From: Phaffia rhodozyma
Taxonomy: Eukaryota; Basidiomycota; Tremellomycetes; Cystofilobasidiales; Mrakiaceae
DNA length: 64,000 nt
Assembly (NCBI GenBank): GCA_014706385.1
Contig: JACGZH010000010.1
Coordinates: forward strand, 930,001-994,000
Direction: 5' to 3'
Part shown: piece by piece, positions 46,408 through 59,063 of the stretch
Layout: the number at the start of each line of letters is the position of its first letter
Position numbering within the stretch: the stretch's first letter is position 1
Program-made: the position numbers and the translations under genes
Notes under the pieces: generated by a model
Told to the model about the DNA's origin: nothing
The model's input: only the letters and a program-made list of their open reading frames with translations
Databases searched by the model: none

Positions 46408-49400
46408 TCACTTCGTCAATGTAGGAGACGGAATGGAAGGTCTTCTGGCTGGTGGCCCGGGGAACAACCCCTGGTACGTTCTCGGACTGATTAAGAACGG
46501 ATCAGGCGTTCTCCCGTTTCCGACCGTCAAGGCCGGTAGTCCGGAGGAAGGACTAGGACTGATCGTCAGAGAGGAGGAGGAACAGGTGAGACTCTGAATG
46601 GAAGGTAACCGAGGGTAGTCGCCTGCGGAAAAGGTAGCTCGTCTAGGGGCGTGAGAGTTTCCACTGAGACTATTGTTCGTCGTTGTCGTCACCACCGTTG
46701 TAGTCGGTAGTGGTGGTTTGGCCGATACTGCCGCTACCGATGAAGATGCAGAAGATGAAGACGAGGACGATAAGAACGGAGGGACTCGAGAGCTAAAACC
46801 ATTTAGAGATGTCACTCCTCTCATCGCCGATGATGAGACCAACCCCGACCCCGCCAACGTCGTCGAAGAGGAAACGTCCGACTGTGATTTTCGAGAGGTA
46901 GAAACGAAAGCGAGGCCGCTATCGAATCCCCAGACTTGGTAATTCTCTTTCCAGAGCGCGGCCAATCTTTCGTCAGAAGCAAGGATCTGGGACCTCCATT
47001 TCGAAGCGATCTGTTCCAGTGATCAGAACAAGGTAGGGGAAGACCAAGAAGGCGTCAAATCAGTTCAATTAGGATCTGATTCGATTTCAAACAGAGAAGA
47101 ATGACATACGTATAATGGGAAAAAGCCTATTTTTTTTTATCAAAAGATTGAGAAGAAGGAGTTAATAAACCCATGTCGGTATGACCATCCAATGTAAGAA
47201 GAGAGAGAGAACAAACAGGAAGGGTTCCGTCTTCCTTTCTCGCCCACGGCTTCCAAAAGAAAGACAATGTTCTCAATCGCCTGTGCTTGTCTTCTCGAGA
47301 GGAATTCTTCTTTTGGAGTGTCGATCCCAGACGACGATTTCTTAACGGCCTGCAGATGGAAAAACATGGCGACCTGTAGGGGAGAAAGAAAGAAGGAAGA
47401 AACGTTGTTGGGGAACGATTCAGTATACAAGAGGGAAAAAAAGATAGATACGAAAACAAAGCTGAAAAGAACTCACCTCGGCAGCCATATGAATGCCGGC
47501 AAAGAGATGCCCTGTGCTTCCTCCGTTCTCACTCTGCTCGCCCTCTTCGACAGCCCAGGTGCCATCTTTGATCTTTCTGCCGGCTGCCTCGAGATTCGCT
47601 TTGTTGAACTGTAGTCCCGGGGGCAAGCTCTGAGCCCAGGCGGCGAGGGAAGCTTCCTGATCTTGAATCGAGCTCGAGCTGGCCGGACTGAGTGGGGTGG
47701 ACACCGTTTTCTGAAAGATTTCTGCCACTCTGGCAAGGTAGCCTAGCTCAGATATCGGCGTTCCTTCGAGGTCCCCTCCTCTGAGACCTACTCTGGGTGA
47801 GCTGGGTTCGATCCCAAGGTCGAACGATGCGTCATCGACCGGGAGCGCCAACGAACAGGCTTCTTCTGTGAACCTTCCAGCTGGTCTGACGGTCCAGACT
47901 TGGGCATCTAGGAAACAAGTGAGAGAGTAAGAAAACCAGAAGATCCTTGACCGGGTCTCTCTTCTAGTGATCGCCCGTCTAGACATGCCGGAGGAGGATT
48001 GATCGGAGGAAATCCTATCCGGGTTGGTCAATCTGGTGATGTACGGAATTAGGATGTCTAGGTGGCCCAAAGAAGGGATGTTGGTGTGAGCAAACTTACC
48101 GAACGGTGTAGGGATGGGAGGAATGTAGATAGAGAAAGATTATAAAAACGAACCCATGTAAAACACCATGGACTTTCCCCTGCGCATGAGACTTTCGTAT
48201 ACGACCATGAGTGCTAATCCCTGAGCGAGCTCTTCCTCTCTATCTTCTGTATCCCAAGCGGAAGGGTCGTTGGTGTTAAAAAACGCGTCGACCTCTTTGG
48301 CGAAGATGTCCCCTTTGGTAGATCGTTCTCTCTGTTCCGTTCCCGTCCCGCCGGCTTGTCTAGATCGGAAGAAGGGATGTGAGGAAAACCTGGCGGCAAA
48401 GGCGTAAATGGCAAGGGTGAGGACCGGGTGTAGGTTATCATTGTAGAACGCGTGGTCGAACGAGGGCCGGTGGAAGATTGAGCAGATCGGTTCACCAACC
48501 GTCTGGAAGAAAGTCTGAATGAGGGATCGTCTAAGAACTGCGGGAACAGCCGTCAGGATCGACGGCTGCGGTGATGAATGGATAGGGATCAAGGCGGAAC
48601 GACCAGAAGGGATAACGTTGTTAGACTGATGCTTCTTGATCATGGTGTTATTGGAGTTGGTAAGTGAGCCGTTGGAGAGGGCAGGAGTGGAGAGATAGAG
48701 TGGTTTCCCCATCAGCGGAACATTCTTCAGATTGCTGCTACCGCCGGCACCGGCGGCGAAACCGGTCCCACTGGCAGCAGGTCTGGAATAAAAGCCTTCT
48801 CCTAGTAAACTGGTTCCCATCGAGAGTGGACTAGGCTTGACGGATGGAGGGATGGAGCCTAGTGGTTGTTCGACTGGGGCGACTGCGACGACGATCTTTG
48901 AACGTTTGGCAATATTTTGTTTCGAGCTGACCGATGCCGATACGGAGGTCGGAGGGATGGGGACCGAGTTTGAAACAAGAAGATCCGGAGAATGTCGACC
49001 ATTGGAACTAGTGATAGATACGGCCGAGCCTGATCTCGGTCTATTTGCTCTCGGCGCAGGTACGGGTTGACCGGAGGAGGACAGGTAGATACATTCCCTG
49101 CCGGAGAATTCACAGTTTGAACATGGAAGTTCACCAGAGCAGCGTCTTTTATTCTGTAAAGGAGGGAAAGAAGGAAAAGGTAGGAGTGATAGAAGAAAGA
49201 ATGGTGGAGTAAGTTGAAAGGTGAGGGGATTGTCGAACAGAGAATTAACATGGACGTACCTTGTGGCAAGCGCCTATCGGTCCAAAAGAGGATTTCCAAA
49301 TAGAAGAGGAAGGAGGGGAAACAAGAAGGTTCTGTGAGTATGAGAAAACGAAAGAGGGATAGGACGAACGAACAGGAGTAAGAGAGAACAAAGAGGGAGA

Positions 49401-50585
49401 CGTACTAGATAGAAAAGTAACGACGGCGACACACGGATATAAACACGGAGAAATTCCAAAGAAAAAGGGTTGAGAATTGAAGAGCGCAGGCGAGACGGCT
49501 TTTGATGGATAGATGGATGGAGAAACTAACCTGCAAGCTTTTGCCAAGCGCTGAGAGTTGGAAAGAACGGAGTCAAACAGGAAAAGAAGATGAAGGCCAT
49601 GGAGAAGGAACCAAGATGTCAGCCAACAAAGTCCAGCAGAGGTTCCGTAGGATTCCAACGGAGAATGCAAAGGCAAAGGACAAAGATAGCAGGAAAGAGA
49701 ACAGACCTTTCGCTTCTTTCCTTTCGTCGTCAACTCCTCCGCCTCGCCCGGTTCTTCTAAAAATGCTGTTGGCACCGAGTCGACGACGGATCCATTCAAT
49801 TTGGCCTCTGTCGGATTTGATCTTGAACTTGACCCGATAGGGGAACACTGTCTAATTAGTATTGTGAGCTCTGGTTTGGGTGCGGGTGCGGACGTGATTG
49901 TGGACGCAGCTACTGACTGTGTAGCCATCACTGTGGACGTGTGGGCCGTAGAGGTGCGGGTTAAGGAAGAAGAAGAGGAAGAATTCTGAGCCGCTGGTAC
50001 CGTCGCGCCAAGGGCGGATGCGGTTGGAAGGGCTGATAGAGACGGCGGTTCCTGCCTGGCCGTCGATCCGGTTAACGCCGAAGGGGGAGAAGATCCATCG
50101 GCTGATGAGCCGGACGACCGGTCGGACGCGCTGGACAGTTCCTCTGCCGCAGACAGCAAGACGTCCAGTGCGGACAGATGGTCGGTCGACGTGGCGATGG
50201 TGGTGGCAGCAGTGGCAGCGGTTGGGTCTGGATGAACGACTGAACTGACCAGGGCGGCCGGCAACGACGACGATGGAGCTGCTGCTGCTGGTGATGAGGA
50301 TGAAGATGAGGATGATGACCTGATAGAATGAGTCTTGCGTTCTGTCTGATCTTGAGGCCCTGATCTTATTGACGGTGTGATCGTTCCTGGAGATGACAAC
50401 CCGGAGGATGACAACGGAGCAGACGGGGAGGAACACGGGGACCCAGTGGTCGATTGGAACACGGACGACGAGGGCCGTGTAGGTGGATGAGTGTAGGTAG
50501 AAGTAGCCATGGCAGTGGTAGTGACGGTAGCTATGGATTCTACCGGGAACAACTCAGACAACACTGGTCGAACCGAGAGATCCAT
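46408..50585 (-). CDS. Zn2Cys6 transcription factor 2 with fungal-specific TF domain
   Basis: Nuclear regulator. ATG at 50585 opens a 293-codon first exon (to 49707) that is Ser/Thr/Ala-rich and ends in a basic KGKKRK. The zinc cluster is then split: 49550-49531 (RLAKAC), a 13/14-nt exon around 49273-49260 (ACHK) and the exon from 49153 (NKRRCSGELPCSNCEFSGREC), which together give C-x2-C-x6-C-x6-C-x2-C-x6-C. The 13/14-nt exon is one base out of frame with canonical splice sites (see findings). After a basic linker (RANRPRSGS, AKRSK) the middle homology region starts at AVLRRSLIQTFFQTVGEPICSIFHRPSF, goes on through ALMVVYESLMRRGKS, TRRETRSRIFWFSYSLTCFLDAQ and FAGIHMAAEVAMFFHLQAVKK, and ends with a Ser-rich tail to PTLTK. 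Targets unknown. Confidence 0.84.
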
Positions 50586-51403
50586 CGTGTGTAGTATGAG
50601 TGGCGGTATGGATGAATGGATGTAAGAGGACACAACGCTACGAGACTGGATCGACAGAACCCAGAGAACCAACGGGTGAGGGCAAACAGACCAGACGGGG
50701 GGATAAAGATTGAAAAAGGGAGCAAGAAAAAGAAGCTCTCGAGACAACAGCCGGCGGCGGCAGCGGACGAGAGAAGGACTTTTTTGGTCGATTTTTCTCT
50801 TTCTTTCTGCTCGATCTCGTGAACGTGAACGTGAATGGGCAGGTCAGGGCAGAGTGGAAGAGTGCACTCAGGGCAAAGGCACACCAGGTGCACGCCTGTC
50901 AGGCACAAAAGGCACAACAGGCGCATAGACACCTACCCACGCACGGTATGCCTAACGGGCCAGAGCCAGTGCGGGCGAATCGATAGCACCCATCGACTGG
51001 TCATGTGGCCCTTGACCGATAGAGCCCGAGGAGAATTTTGCTTATGTAAGCTTGTAGTTCCGCTTAGGTAACTCTCACTCGGTGTTACCTCGCTTCTGTC
51101 GATCTGTGCCCACTTGGCAAGTGTAGGCTCTTCTTTACCCGGGTCTATTTGGTCTCTCGCTTAAATGCATATGTGTGTGTTTTTCGTTTGAAGTGACGTA
51201 TCAACTTTGTTGTCGCGGGTCCGTCCGGTGCTCGTTTCGTGCTCGTCTCGAGATCCGAGTAACTGGACGAGGCCTGTGCTTTCTATCCACTCGGCGACAT
51301 TCGATCGTGTGTAGTTTGTAGTGTGCACTGTGTGATATTGAGCATTGTACATACATAGACCCGCACATACATAAACACATACACACCCGCATACACATTC
51401 ACC
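50586..51403. other. Intergenic, TF2 promoter and CPS1 3' flank
   Basis: 818 bp without a supported gene; several AGGCAC / GGCACA repeats near 50875-50920. Confidence 0.55.
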
Positions 51404-54400
51404 TTACAACTCGGCAGAATCCACGTTGAGCATGAGCCCTCCGAAGAACCGGACGTTGTTCACAAACGCTACCGCTTTCTATAGGATCGTTTTGTTGTTG
51501 TTGTTTTTTTGCACCGTCATTGTCGTTGCCATCGGTCAGTCACAGCTAGTAAGAAAAAGAAAGAGAGAGAGAAAAGGAGAGAAAAAACGTACGAGCGCTT
51601 CGTTCACAGAGTGGATTCCAGAATAAGTGTACCTACAGAGAAGAGTGCAATGCAAAGAACGATGAAGAAAGATAAGCGACCCTAGTACATGAAGAATAAC
51701 AGATAAGATAAAAATTAAAGAGAGATGAGAAAGACTTGCATATCTCCTTCAGTCAGATGGTTGTATCGATAGATCTGGTCCGTCAAGTTCCCTACGATTT
51801 GCAAACAGATATTTCAGTTTGACCAATCAAATATCCGTCAGATCAACAAAGAAAGAAAGAAAGAAAGAAGAAAGACGAACAGTAGTACTTGGTGCTGTTT
51901 GATTTATTTATTTGTTTTGAAAAGAAAACAAAGAGAGGAACGTCAGAAGAATTCTGATTCAACTAACAACCACATACACACAGAGAATACCTACTCGGTG
52001 TTTCCTGTCATGATGGATGGAGAAGTGATGATTTCATCGTCCTCGTCGTCATCGTCCGACTCTTTGAGTCGAGAAGCATACGCGCCCTTGATCGTTCCGG
52101 AAAGAACCTTCCATCCGTTTGTCGACTTTGTCGTCGGTGTCAACGGAGAAGGCTCCAACCTAAGGAAGCAAAAGACGTTCGGTCAGTTAAATCACAAACG
52201 CCCGCTCTCAACAACTGCTTTCTCTCATGTACCCCTCCCGCAAAGTTTCAAAAAAGAAGGAAAAGATTGTCTGTATTCACCACTTATCGAAAGCCTCGGT
52301 CAACTCGACATGTCCAACTCCGGAGTGAGTCAACACATCCTTCCCGAACGAACTCAACGTAAGGTTCAACTCCTTGGCCTTCTCCTCCACGATGCTAGTG
52401 ATTCTTTGCCTCAGCTCTTCAGTTGATGAAGCAACGTTGATTCGATGATTGATCACCGCGAACGCCGTCTCTGGCAAGGCATTCACCTTGATCCCTCCTC
52501 CAATCAGATCGACCGCCTGAGTTGTCTTGACCAAACTTCGGTATTCCCCTCGGCTATCCAGGAAAGTCTCCAACAGCCCGAGCGCCTTATTACTCTTGGC
52601 TGATGCCTTGATCAACTTTCGGAGCACGGTATTCACATCTGGCGCGTATTCAGCAGCGCACGTCAACGTAGAGTAGAAAGGGTTCGACCGCGTCAGGTTC
52701 GCCTTGTGTGGATTCGCTTCTAGGTGAGCAACCAAGAGTGAAAGAAGTCCGATCCCGGTATGATCCGGAGGGACCGACCTGTACGTGGGTAGGGTGAAGT
52801 GGGGTGAGGTAAAGTGTATCAGTCTTCCTTGTTCTCCTTGTCAATGTCAAGCCAAAAACTCACGAATGACCGCCGAGTGTCTTGACAGTCATTCTGACGT
52901 CCCCATAGCCTTTCTCGCCTGTACCGAGAGCTGCGATCGGCTTTCCGTACGCCTTAGTGTACCCTCCTCCTTCGTCGACCAAGAGACCGAATGGAGAAGA
53001 CCCGAACTTAGGGGTGTATGTGTCTTCGAGATATTTCGCGATATGGGCTAATAGTGGTATTTGGAGGTGAGGTTTAAAATGAAATTAAGAAAAGTCAGAT
53101 CTGCCCACGAATCAGATGAGAGAAGAAAGACGAGTGGTACTTACCCGCTCCTTTGAATCCAGAGACTTCCTCGTCCATCCCGAAAGCGAGCACAATCGTC
53201 CGCTTGGGGGTGTAGTCCTTATTGGCCCTGAGAAGAGACTCGACCGCAGACTTTATTTGTTTGTTTCCGTTCGATGATTCATTCGTTTCCAGTACATTCA
53301 AAAGAGAGAAGGATTAGATAGTCTGTAAATGGTATCAAAAAAAAGGGGGAAGAGAAAGAAGAAAACGTACCATGATACCAATCGTGCCAGATTTGTCGTC
53401 GATCGAACCTTTATCGAGAAAGGGGACAAGGGACGCGAGTGAGTACCTCAATATTCCAGATAGTTTCCTCAGGCTGGTCGGCAAGAAGGGAGAAAAGAGA
53501 CAAACCTCGACCCCAGATGTAAGTCCCATCATAATGACCGGAGAAAGGAGGATGGATCCAGGCGTCATAAGTCGACTTTTCAACAGGGACTACATCTTGA
53601 TGACCCGTCAGAAGCAATGGCTTCAGAGAAGAGTCCGAGCCGGTCCACTCGAACACGAGTCCGTACGTGTTGACCTTGTCCAGCTTAAGGTGCTTATGAC
53701 TTTAAGATAGAGATTTAACACATATTCACACGCACACACATAAGCACAGCCATCATGTTGATCAAGTCTGAATAGAGACCATACGTACACCAATGGATAA
53801 GATTTCTCAAGGTCTAAGTTCAAGGGTTCCAAGTCAGAGACCAATCAGCGACTGATCCAACGGCAAGGAAAGAATCAAAGGGTTACGGGGAGAAACTAAC
53901 AATCGTGAAACTTCTGGAACTTGTGCCATCGGCCATCTTTACCAACCTCGTCCATTCCATCGTAACTACTCATAGCAAGCATCATCCAGTTCCAGATCAG
54001 TCCACAGAAGAGTATCATATTACAATCTATTACAGTAAGAAATGGAGGGACTAACCTTTCGGTCTCGACTCGGACAGCCCCACCGAGCCATTCGACGGCT
54101 TGATCCTTGAACGCATCAGACTTCCAGACCTTATCTAACTCCTTGTAGAAGTCTGTCTTTGGCCAGAGTGGTTCATGCTGATAGCAAAGTCCCCCATCAG
54201 CTTCAGCCCCGACGGCGTCCAGACCTCTTCCTCCGTCTCCACGGCCAGTCAGTCCGATGGTCTCGTCCAGGCCGAAATAGTAGAACGCTTGGGTGAGCAA
54301 AAAGATTGGGAGAATTGCCTTTCGGAAAGATTTGAGAGCCGAAGAAGATTTGGCCGGCCTGGTGTCCCCGGGTAGAGGAAGGCTTTCTGGGTGGTAGGCA

Positions 54401-54423
54401 GGGTTTTTCTCGTCAAGACTCAT
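51404..54423 (-). CDS. CPS1: Vacuolar carboxypeptidase S-type metallopeptidase (M20)
   Basis: Zinc exopeptidase that releases C-terminal residues from small peptides. ATG at 54423. A short cytosolic tail and one signal-anchor helix (ILPIFLLTQAFYYFG, about residues 38-52) fit a vacuolar type II protein. M20 core: LLLTGHQDVVPV (first metal His and catalytic Asp), WGRGSIDDKSG (bridging Asp), AFGMDEEVSGFKGA (Glu-Glu pair), then the dimerisation lid and GHVELTEAFDKW. The C-terminus continues past an apparent stop at 51991 by splicing: TGNTDTKYYW, NLTDQIYRYNHLTEGDM, YTYSGIHSVNEAL (supplying the last metal His), and KAVAFVNNVRFF..NVDSAEL with TAA at 51406-51404. One intron in this part (51739-51633) has a GC donor. 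An acidic run (ESDDDDEDDE) is inserted before the metal-binding C-terminus. Together with OPT it could process imported peptides (inference). Confidence 0.94.
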
Positions 54424-54956
54424 GTTTGTTTTTCCTTTCTTTTCTCTGTAGCTAGAATGGATGGATGGATGGATAGATAAAGCACAATGATGGTAAGTGG
54501 TGGTAGATGATAGATGATAAACGGACGATAGAACAAATCCGGCATTTTAAACGATCGGCCATCCGCTGTGTCGGAGGTGACCGGGGCGAGGGGCGTATCG
54601 GCTTATTCCGTCGGTCAGAGCCGATGATCTGAGACTCACCCGTCCGAAACGGATAGCTCGTTCTTTTCAGAGACAGTCTACTCTTGATCTGATTTGAGTG
54701 TGACTATGTTATATTTCTTAAGGTGTTTCGTTGCTTGATCTACTTCATGACCATATGTGTAACATGCACACTCATTCATCTAGTTGAATATATGTTGATC
54801 AACTGTGATAGTGTCGGCTGCGAGCCCGGTGGGTTCCTCATCCGAAGTGGGCTCTTCAAACTCGTAATCATCGAGCTCATCAAGAGATTCGTCAGGTCTG
54901 ATGGTAAGGATTCCGATTTTCAAATTAAAAAGAAAGAGAGATATCACAAAATTTGG
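54424..54956. other. Intergenic, CPS1 promoter and RTC4 3' flank
   Basis: 533 bp, no supported gene; short GGAT/GATA repeats near 54460-54478. Confidence 0.55.
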
Positions 54957-57900
54957 TCAACAACGGCGCGCAGAAAGAATAAGCAGACGCAAGAAATTTA
55001 AGACTTGCCGCTTCTGCTCTGCTGCCGTCGGTTTGAGAGATTCTCCTACGATGACGATCTCCATTGATCCCTCTTGCTTTGGTCTGTTCTTCGAACCAGG
55101 ATATGACACCCTAGGTCTTGGTGCTACTCTCACTCCTCTAGTCTTCCTCTCTGCATCCTCGTCTTCGCTTTCTTCTCTCGGCTTCCTCTCTCCTCTCTTC
55201 TTTTTCTTTGTCCGCGCTACCGCCTTTCCTCCTCGGCCTTCTCCTTCTCCATCCAAGTCGGTATCACTCTCTTCATAGCTCACAGCTGACGCACCGTTCG
55301 CTCGTCGACTGCTCGTTCTCCTCTTCAATTCTCCACCCAAATCGCCATCGATCCCCAACTCATCTCCGCCAAGACCTCTGCCTCGAACAGCCTGTATGCC
55401 ATTCTCCTCGATAAGGTCGCCTTCCAAGAACCCAGTCATCAAAACTCCGCCGACCGTCTCGCCTTCTTCGGCTGCGAACCTCGAGTTTCCGTACTCTCTA
55501 GATTCAGCCATTACGTCGAACGCATCTTTGAACCTGTCGAGTCCGAGATCTTGCTGGATCAAGATGATCGTTAACTCTGGAATGAGTACAAAGTAGAGAA
55601 AATCGGAGGCCGTCAGAGGGGACGCCGTTGCGGAGGTCACAACCGGCTCACAAGGCAGGTATGGTTCAATAGGACAGCTAGGTGGATCTATGAACAGTTC
55701 GCTCAAGGTCTGATGAAACAAGATTTGGCCGATCTCTCCGAAGCTATAGAAGAAGAAGGAAAAGGAGAGGAAGAAGAGACAGATTAAATAAACGACTTTT
55801 GAAGATAACCTTTGAGGCAAAACGAAAGAAAGCAGGACACTCACTACCCAGGCTGGCACTTTTCAAACACCTCAAACTGTCCTCTCGCACTCCTGCTCTG
55901 TCCTTTTCCCAGATCTCTGACACGCTCCTTGGCAAAATCATAGAACAGACTATCCTCTTTTTCCTTTACGATCGTCTTTAGTCTACGCACGATCGGCTCA
56001 CTCTTTATTCGAGAGATATAATTCTCCCAGTTGATCTGCATCGGCCATCTTTTTTTCTTCGCTAGAGGAATCAACAATGATTCTGACCGGTGAAGCGCAC
56101 AAGCGTTGATCGACTGAGCCATTGGTAACTTTCGAGCACCAGGGTTGGTGACCGTGGGGCTCGGTTGAGATACAGAGTGGAGAAATGACAAAATGGCTTC
56201 CAGCTTGGCGGATGGAGCAGAGGGCAGCCGTTCGGAACAATACGGACACAAGGATTTAGGTTTGATCTTTTGTGGCCGTTTCTTTGCTTGAACTTTTATC
56301 AATTCCGCCCATCGGGGTCAGGAGTTGAAAGAGTTGATCAGAGATGAATAAAGAGATAAAGAGTAGACAAGCGCAACACACTCACGACGTTGAGCAGCTT
56401 CGTCCCGTTCCATCGCTTTGGTTTGTAAAAAGATCCGTTCCTGCACCGTCAATGACCCCTCCCCACCTTGTTCGGCAACATTCCCACCGTCTGCATCCTC
56501 CCCGTTATCAACCGCGCCGACTTCCTTACTATTCTTTCCGATAGATTCGCCTCCTCCGAGGGAGGTAGACGAGGATGATCTTGCCCCTGTTAATTTAGAA
56601 ATCGTGGCCATCAGACCAACAGGGGCCATCCTACTCTTTACCGGTATCGGCTTCTTGTCGGTCTGCTTTTCCTTCAGATTGAGAGTTCTTTGAACCTTTC
56701 GAATCGGACTAGTCTTTTTCTTTCCTGATCTTTTCCTTTTCGGGGTCGCCTCGTTATCGTTGTGGGAGTCGGAGTCACAATCGGTATTTGTACGTGTGCT
56801 TGGGTCATGCTCGTCCTCTAGGTCCGTCAGATCAGACAAATCTGAATCCCCTCCGAAAGCTATCGATAAACCCGGATTTGAACTCTGAGAGTTAGCCGTC
56901 ACCGTCGTTGCCGCTGTCGGAGTTGAAGAAGAAGATTGATTTGAGAGTGTTATAGGGAACGGAATAACTGGTTTAGCCCCTACTATATTCGTTCTCGACT
57001 TCGAGTCCGATTGCGTCATTGTGGCTCTAGGCGTTACCGGATCAGTATCGGTAGATAGAAGCAGAGTGTTTAAAGCGGGACCAGGAGGTGAATCATGATA
57101 GCCGGTTGACTTGAGGCGGGTCGATGAGAATTTAGAGGGCCCGGGCGCGTAGGCTGAGAGAGGTTTGAAACCAGGTTTAGATGATGAAACTATCGATTCG
57201 GAGAGTGACCTTTTTGTTGGTTTGACAAACGACAGGCTCTCATCTTCAGAGCTCGAGTCGGTTGGTTTTTTAGACTTCATGGTGGTACGTGGGCGTTCTT
57301 TAGAGGATGAGAGAGAGGAGAAAGCATTCGATGTAAAGCCGAAACTTTGTCCAGCAGATGTCGAATCATCCTTTCTCTTGAATGAAGGAAGGGTATTTTT
57401 CTGAATCAACCAATATCAGGCCAGCCAGTCAGTAGAGTAGGAAGAAGGACGCGACGGGAAGAAAAGGAGAAAGAGGAAAGATAGTGTATAGGAAGACATA
57501 CTTGCTGATGCATTTTGACTTCTGCTGCTCTTCGCTCTTTCTTATCCTCGATTTCAAGGCTTTCCTTGGCTGACAAAACGAACGCATTGTTTCTTGATCG
57601 ACCGTTAGGAGACCTGCGCGCTGCAGGCAACTCGGGTGGGGGACTTGACGCTTTGAGACTCTGTTGTAGAGGCGAGAGAGAAAGAAACATCCAGAAAGGA
57701 GGAAGGCATCGTTGAGATTTCTTTGATACATTTATACAGCCTCTATATCTGCAGCTCTTCGTTTGCGGAGACAGTCATCTGAGGGAATAGTCAAAAGAGG
57801 AAAACTGACCATTTCGTCGCTTCCGGAATCCTCCTCACCCTCGATCGGCCCGGACATATCAACCATGTTTCTAAGTTTTGTACTTTCACCAACACCTTCG

Positions 57901-58295
57901 TCAGCTGAATTCTCGGTCCACTGGGCTGATCCTAGTTCATCCTCATTGTCGTCTGATAAGACTGTTTTCCCAGTGAACTCATCGAGCTTAGCTATCCGCC
58001 TAGACCGCTTGAAAGAAGAAGAAGAGGTCGATTGATCAGATGAATCCCTGAACGGAGGAATGCCTTTGGACTGAGGAAGATGATGACGTTTCAATGGTGG
58101 GTATGGACGTGTCCTAGTTGGTCTACTAATCAGGAGAGCTTTTTGTTCATCCTGAAAGGTATCTTGATCGACAGAGGAGGAGGCAGTGAGGGCTGATGTA
58201 CGTCCGGAAGGACCAGATACGATGGTTTTGGGATTAGAACTAGGATTCATGTTGAAGCTTGGTCCAAGGGTCTGTCGACGCCTGAGATCTTCCAT
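54957..58295 (-). CDS. RTC4: RTC4-like domain protein
   Basis: Nuclear protein of unclear biochemical role; yeast Rtc4 (restriction of telomere capping) defines the family. ATG at 58295. The exons 58295-57810, 57660-57502 and 57400-56395 encode a long disordered, basic/acidic N-terminal half with many SP/TP sites (SDLSDLTDLEDEHDPS, TPKRKRSGKKKTSPIRKVQ). The C-terminal half holds the RTC4 domain: SLCPYCSERLPSAPSAKLEAIL, NACALHRSESLLIPLAKKKRWP, INWENYISRI, then SARGQFEVFEKCQPG, YFGEIGQILFHQTLSELF and a C-terminal FLYFVLIPELTIILIQQDLGL. The tail after the domain is Lys/Arg/Glu-rich. The stop at 54959-54957 ends SARRC, though a further small exon cannot be excluded. A single ACGCGT lies near 58442, upstream. 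Confidence 0.82.
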
Positions 58296-59063
58296 CAGGC
58301 TTGCCTCTTATTATGATGTGATGGGTATCCCAGAGCAGTTAAGAGACAAATGTCTTGGAGGATTTACCGGAAGGTCTAGAGAAGAGAAGAGAGAATGAAG
58401 GAAAGAGAAGGAGTGCAAGAGGGAAGATAGTACCAACACAGACGCGTTTCGGTCAACACTCATCATGTTTAATGCGGACCCTGCTCGCTTTCTCCAAGTG
58501 CGTTTGCTCAGTGTGAAATTTTCTCAAAAGAAGGAAGGATACACGGAAGTGTCTCTCTTTCTATTCTGTACGTGTTCTTTTCTATCATCCCATCCAGCAC
58601 AATCCGAGGCAACCATTATCATCTTCATCGTCACTTGTTGCTGGTGTAAAGACCAGGAGAGAGATGTTTTTAAACCTAGTAGGGCAGACGATGGGACTGA
58701 TGCATAGTTAGGGTTATACTGACGTAAGCAGATACATTAGGGGTTGACGAACTGGCATGGCCTACACAGCATTTGAACCGGACCCAACCGGTATGAACCT
58801 TCGGTGAACCGGAGTATGCTCGCCGAAAGGCCGATGATCCGGCGGCGGATGAGACCGAACCGCCACAAACCATCATGAACCAGCCGGGTTCAGCCGCCGA
58901 TCACACGTCATGTCTTGGCTGTACAACCGACCGCACAGGCCTCCTTGCTCATCCTTCTCGACTGGCCCCACTTAAGAAGGAAAACCGTCTGAGAGCTTTC
59001 TTTCCTCTTATTCTTCTCAACGATCATCTCGATTCTTTGCTCTTCCCCGCTCACATCCAGACC
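58296..59063. other. Divergent promoter, RTC4-like / PPxY protein
   Basis: 768 bp, no supported gene. One ACGCGT at 58442-58447 and several CCGG-rich words (near 58790-58860). Confidence 0.55.

Noticed and set aside
51426..51626. Plus-strand ORF with a hydrophobic helix
   Set aside because: Overlaps the last exons of Cps1 on the other strand, which fit a known family and have correct splice phases.
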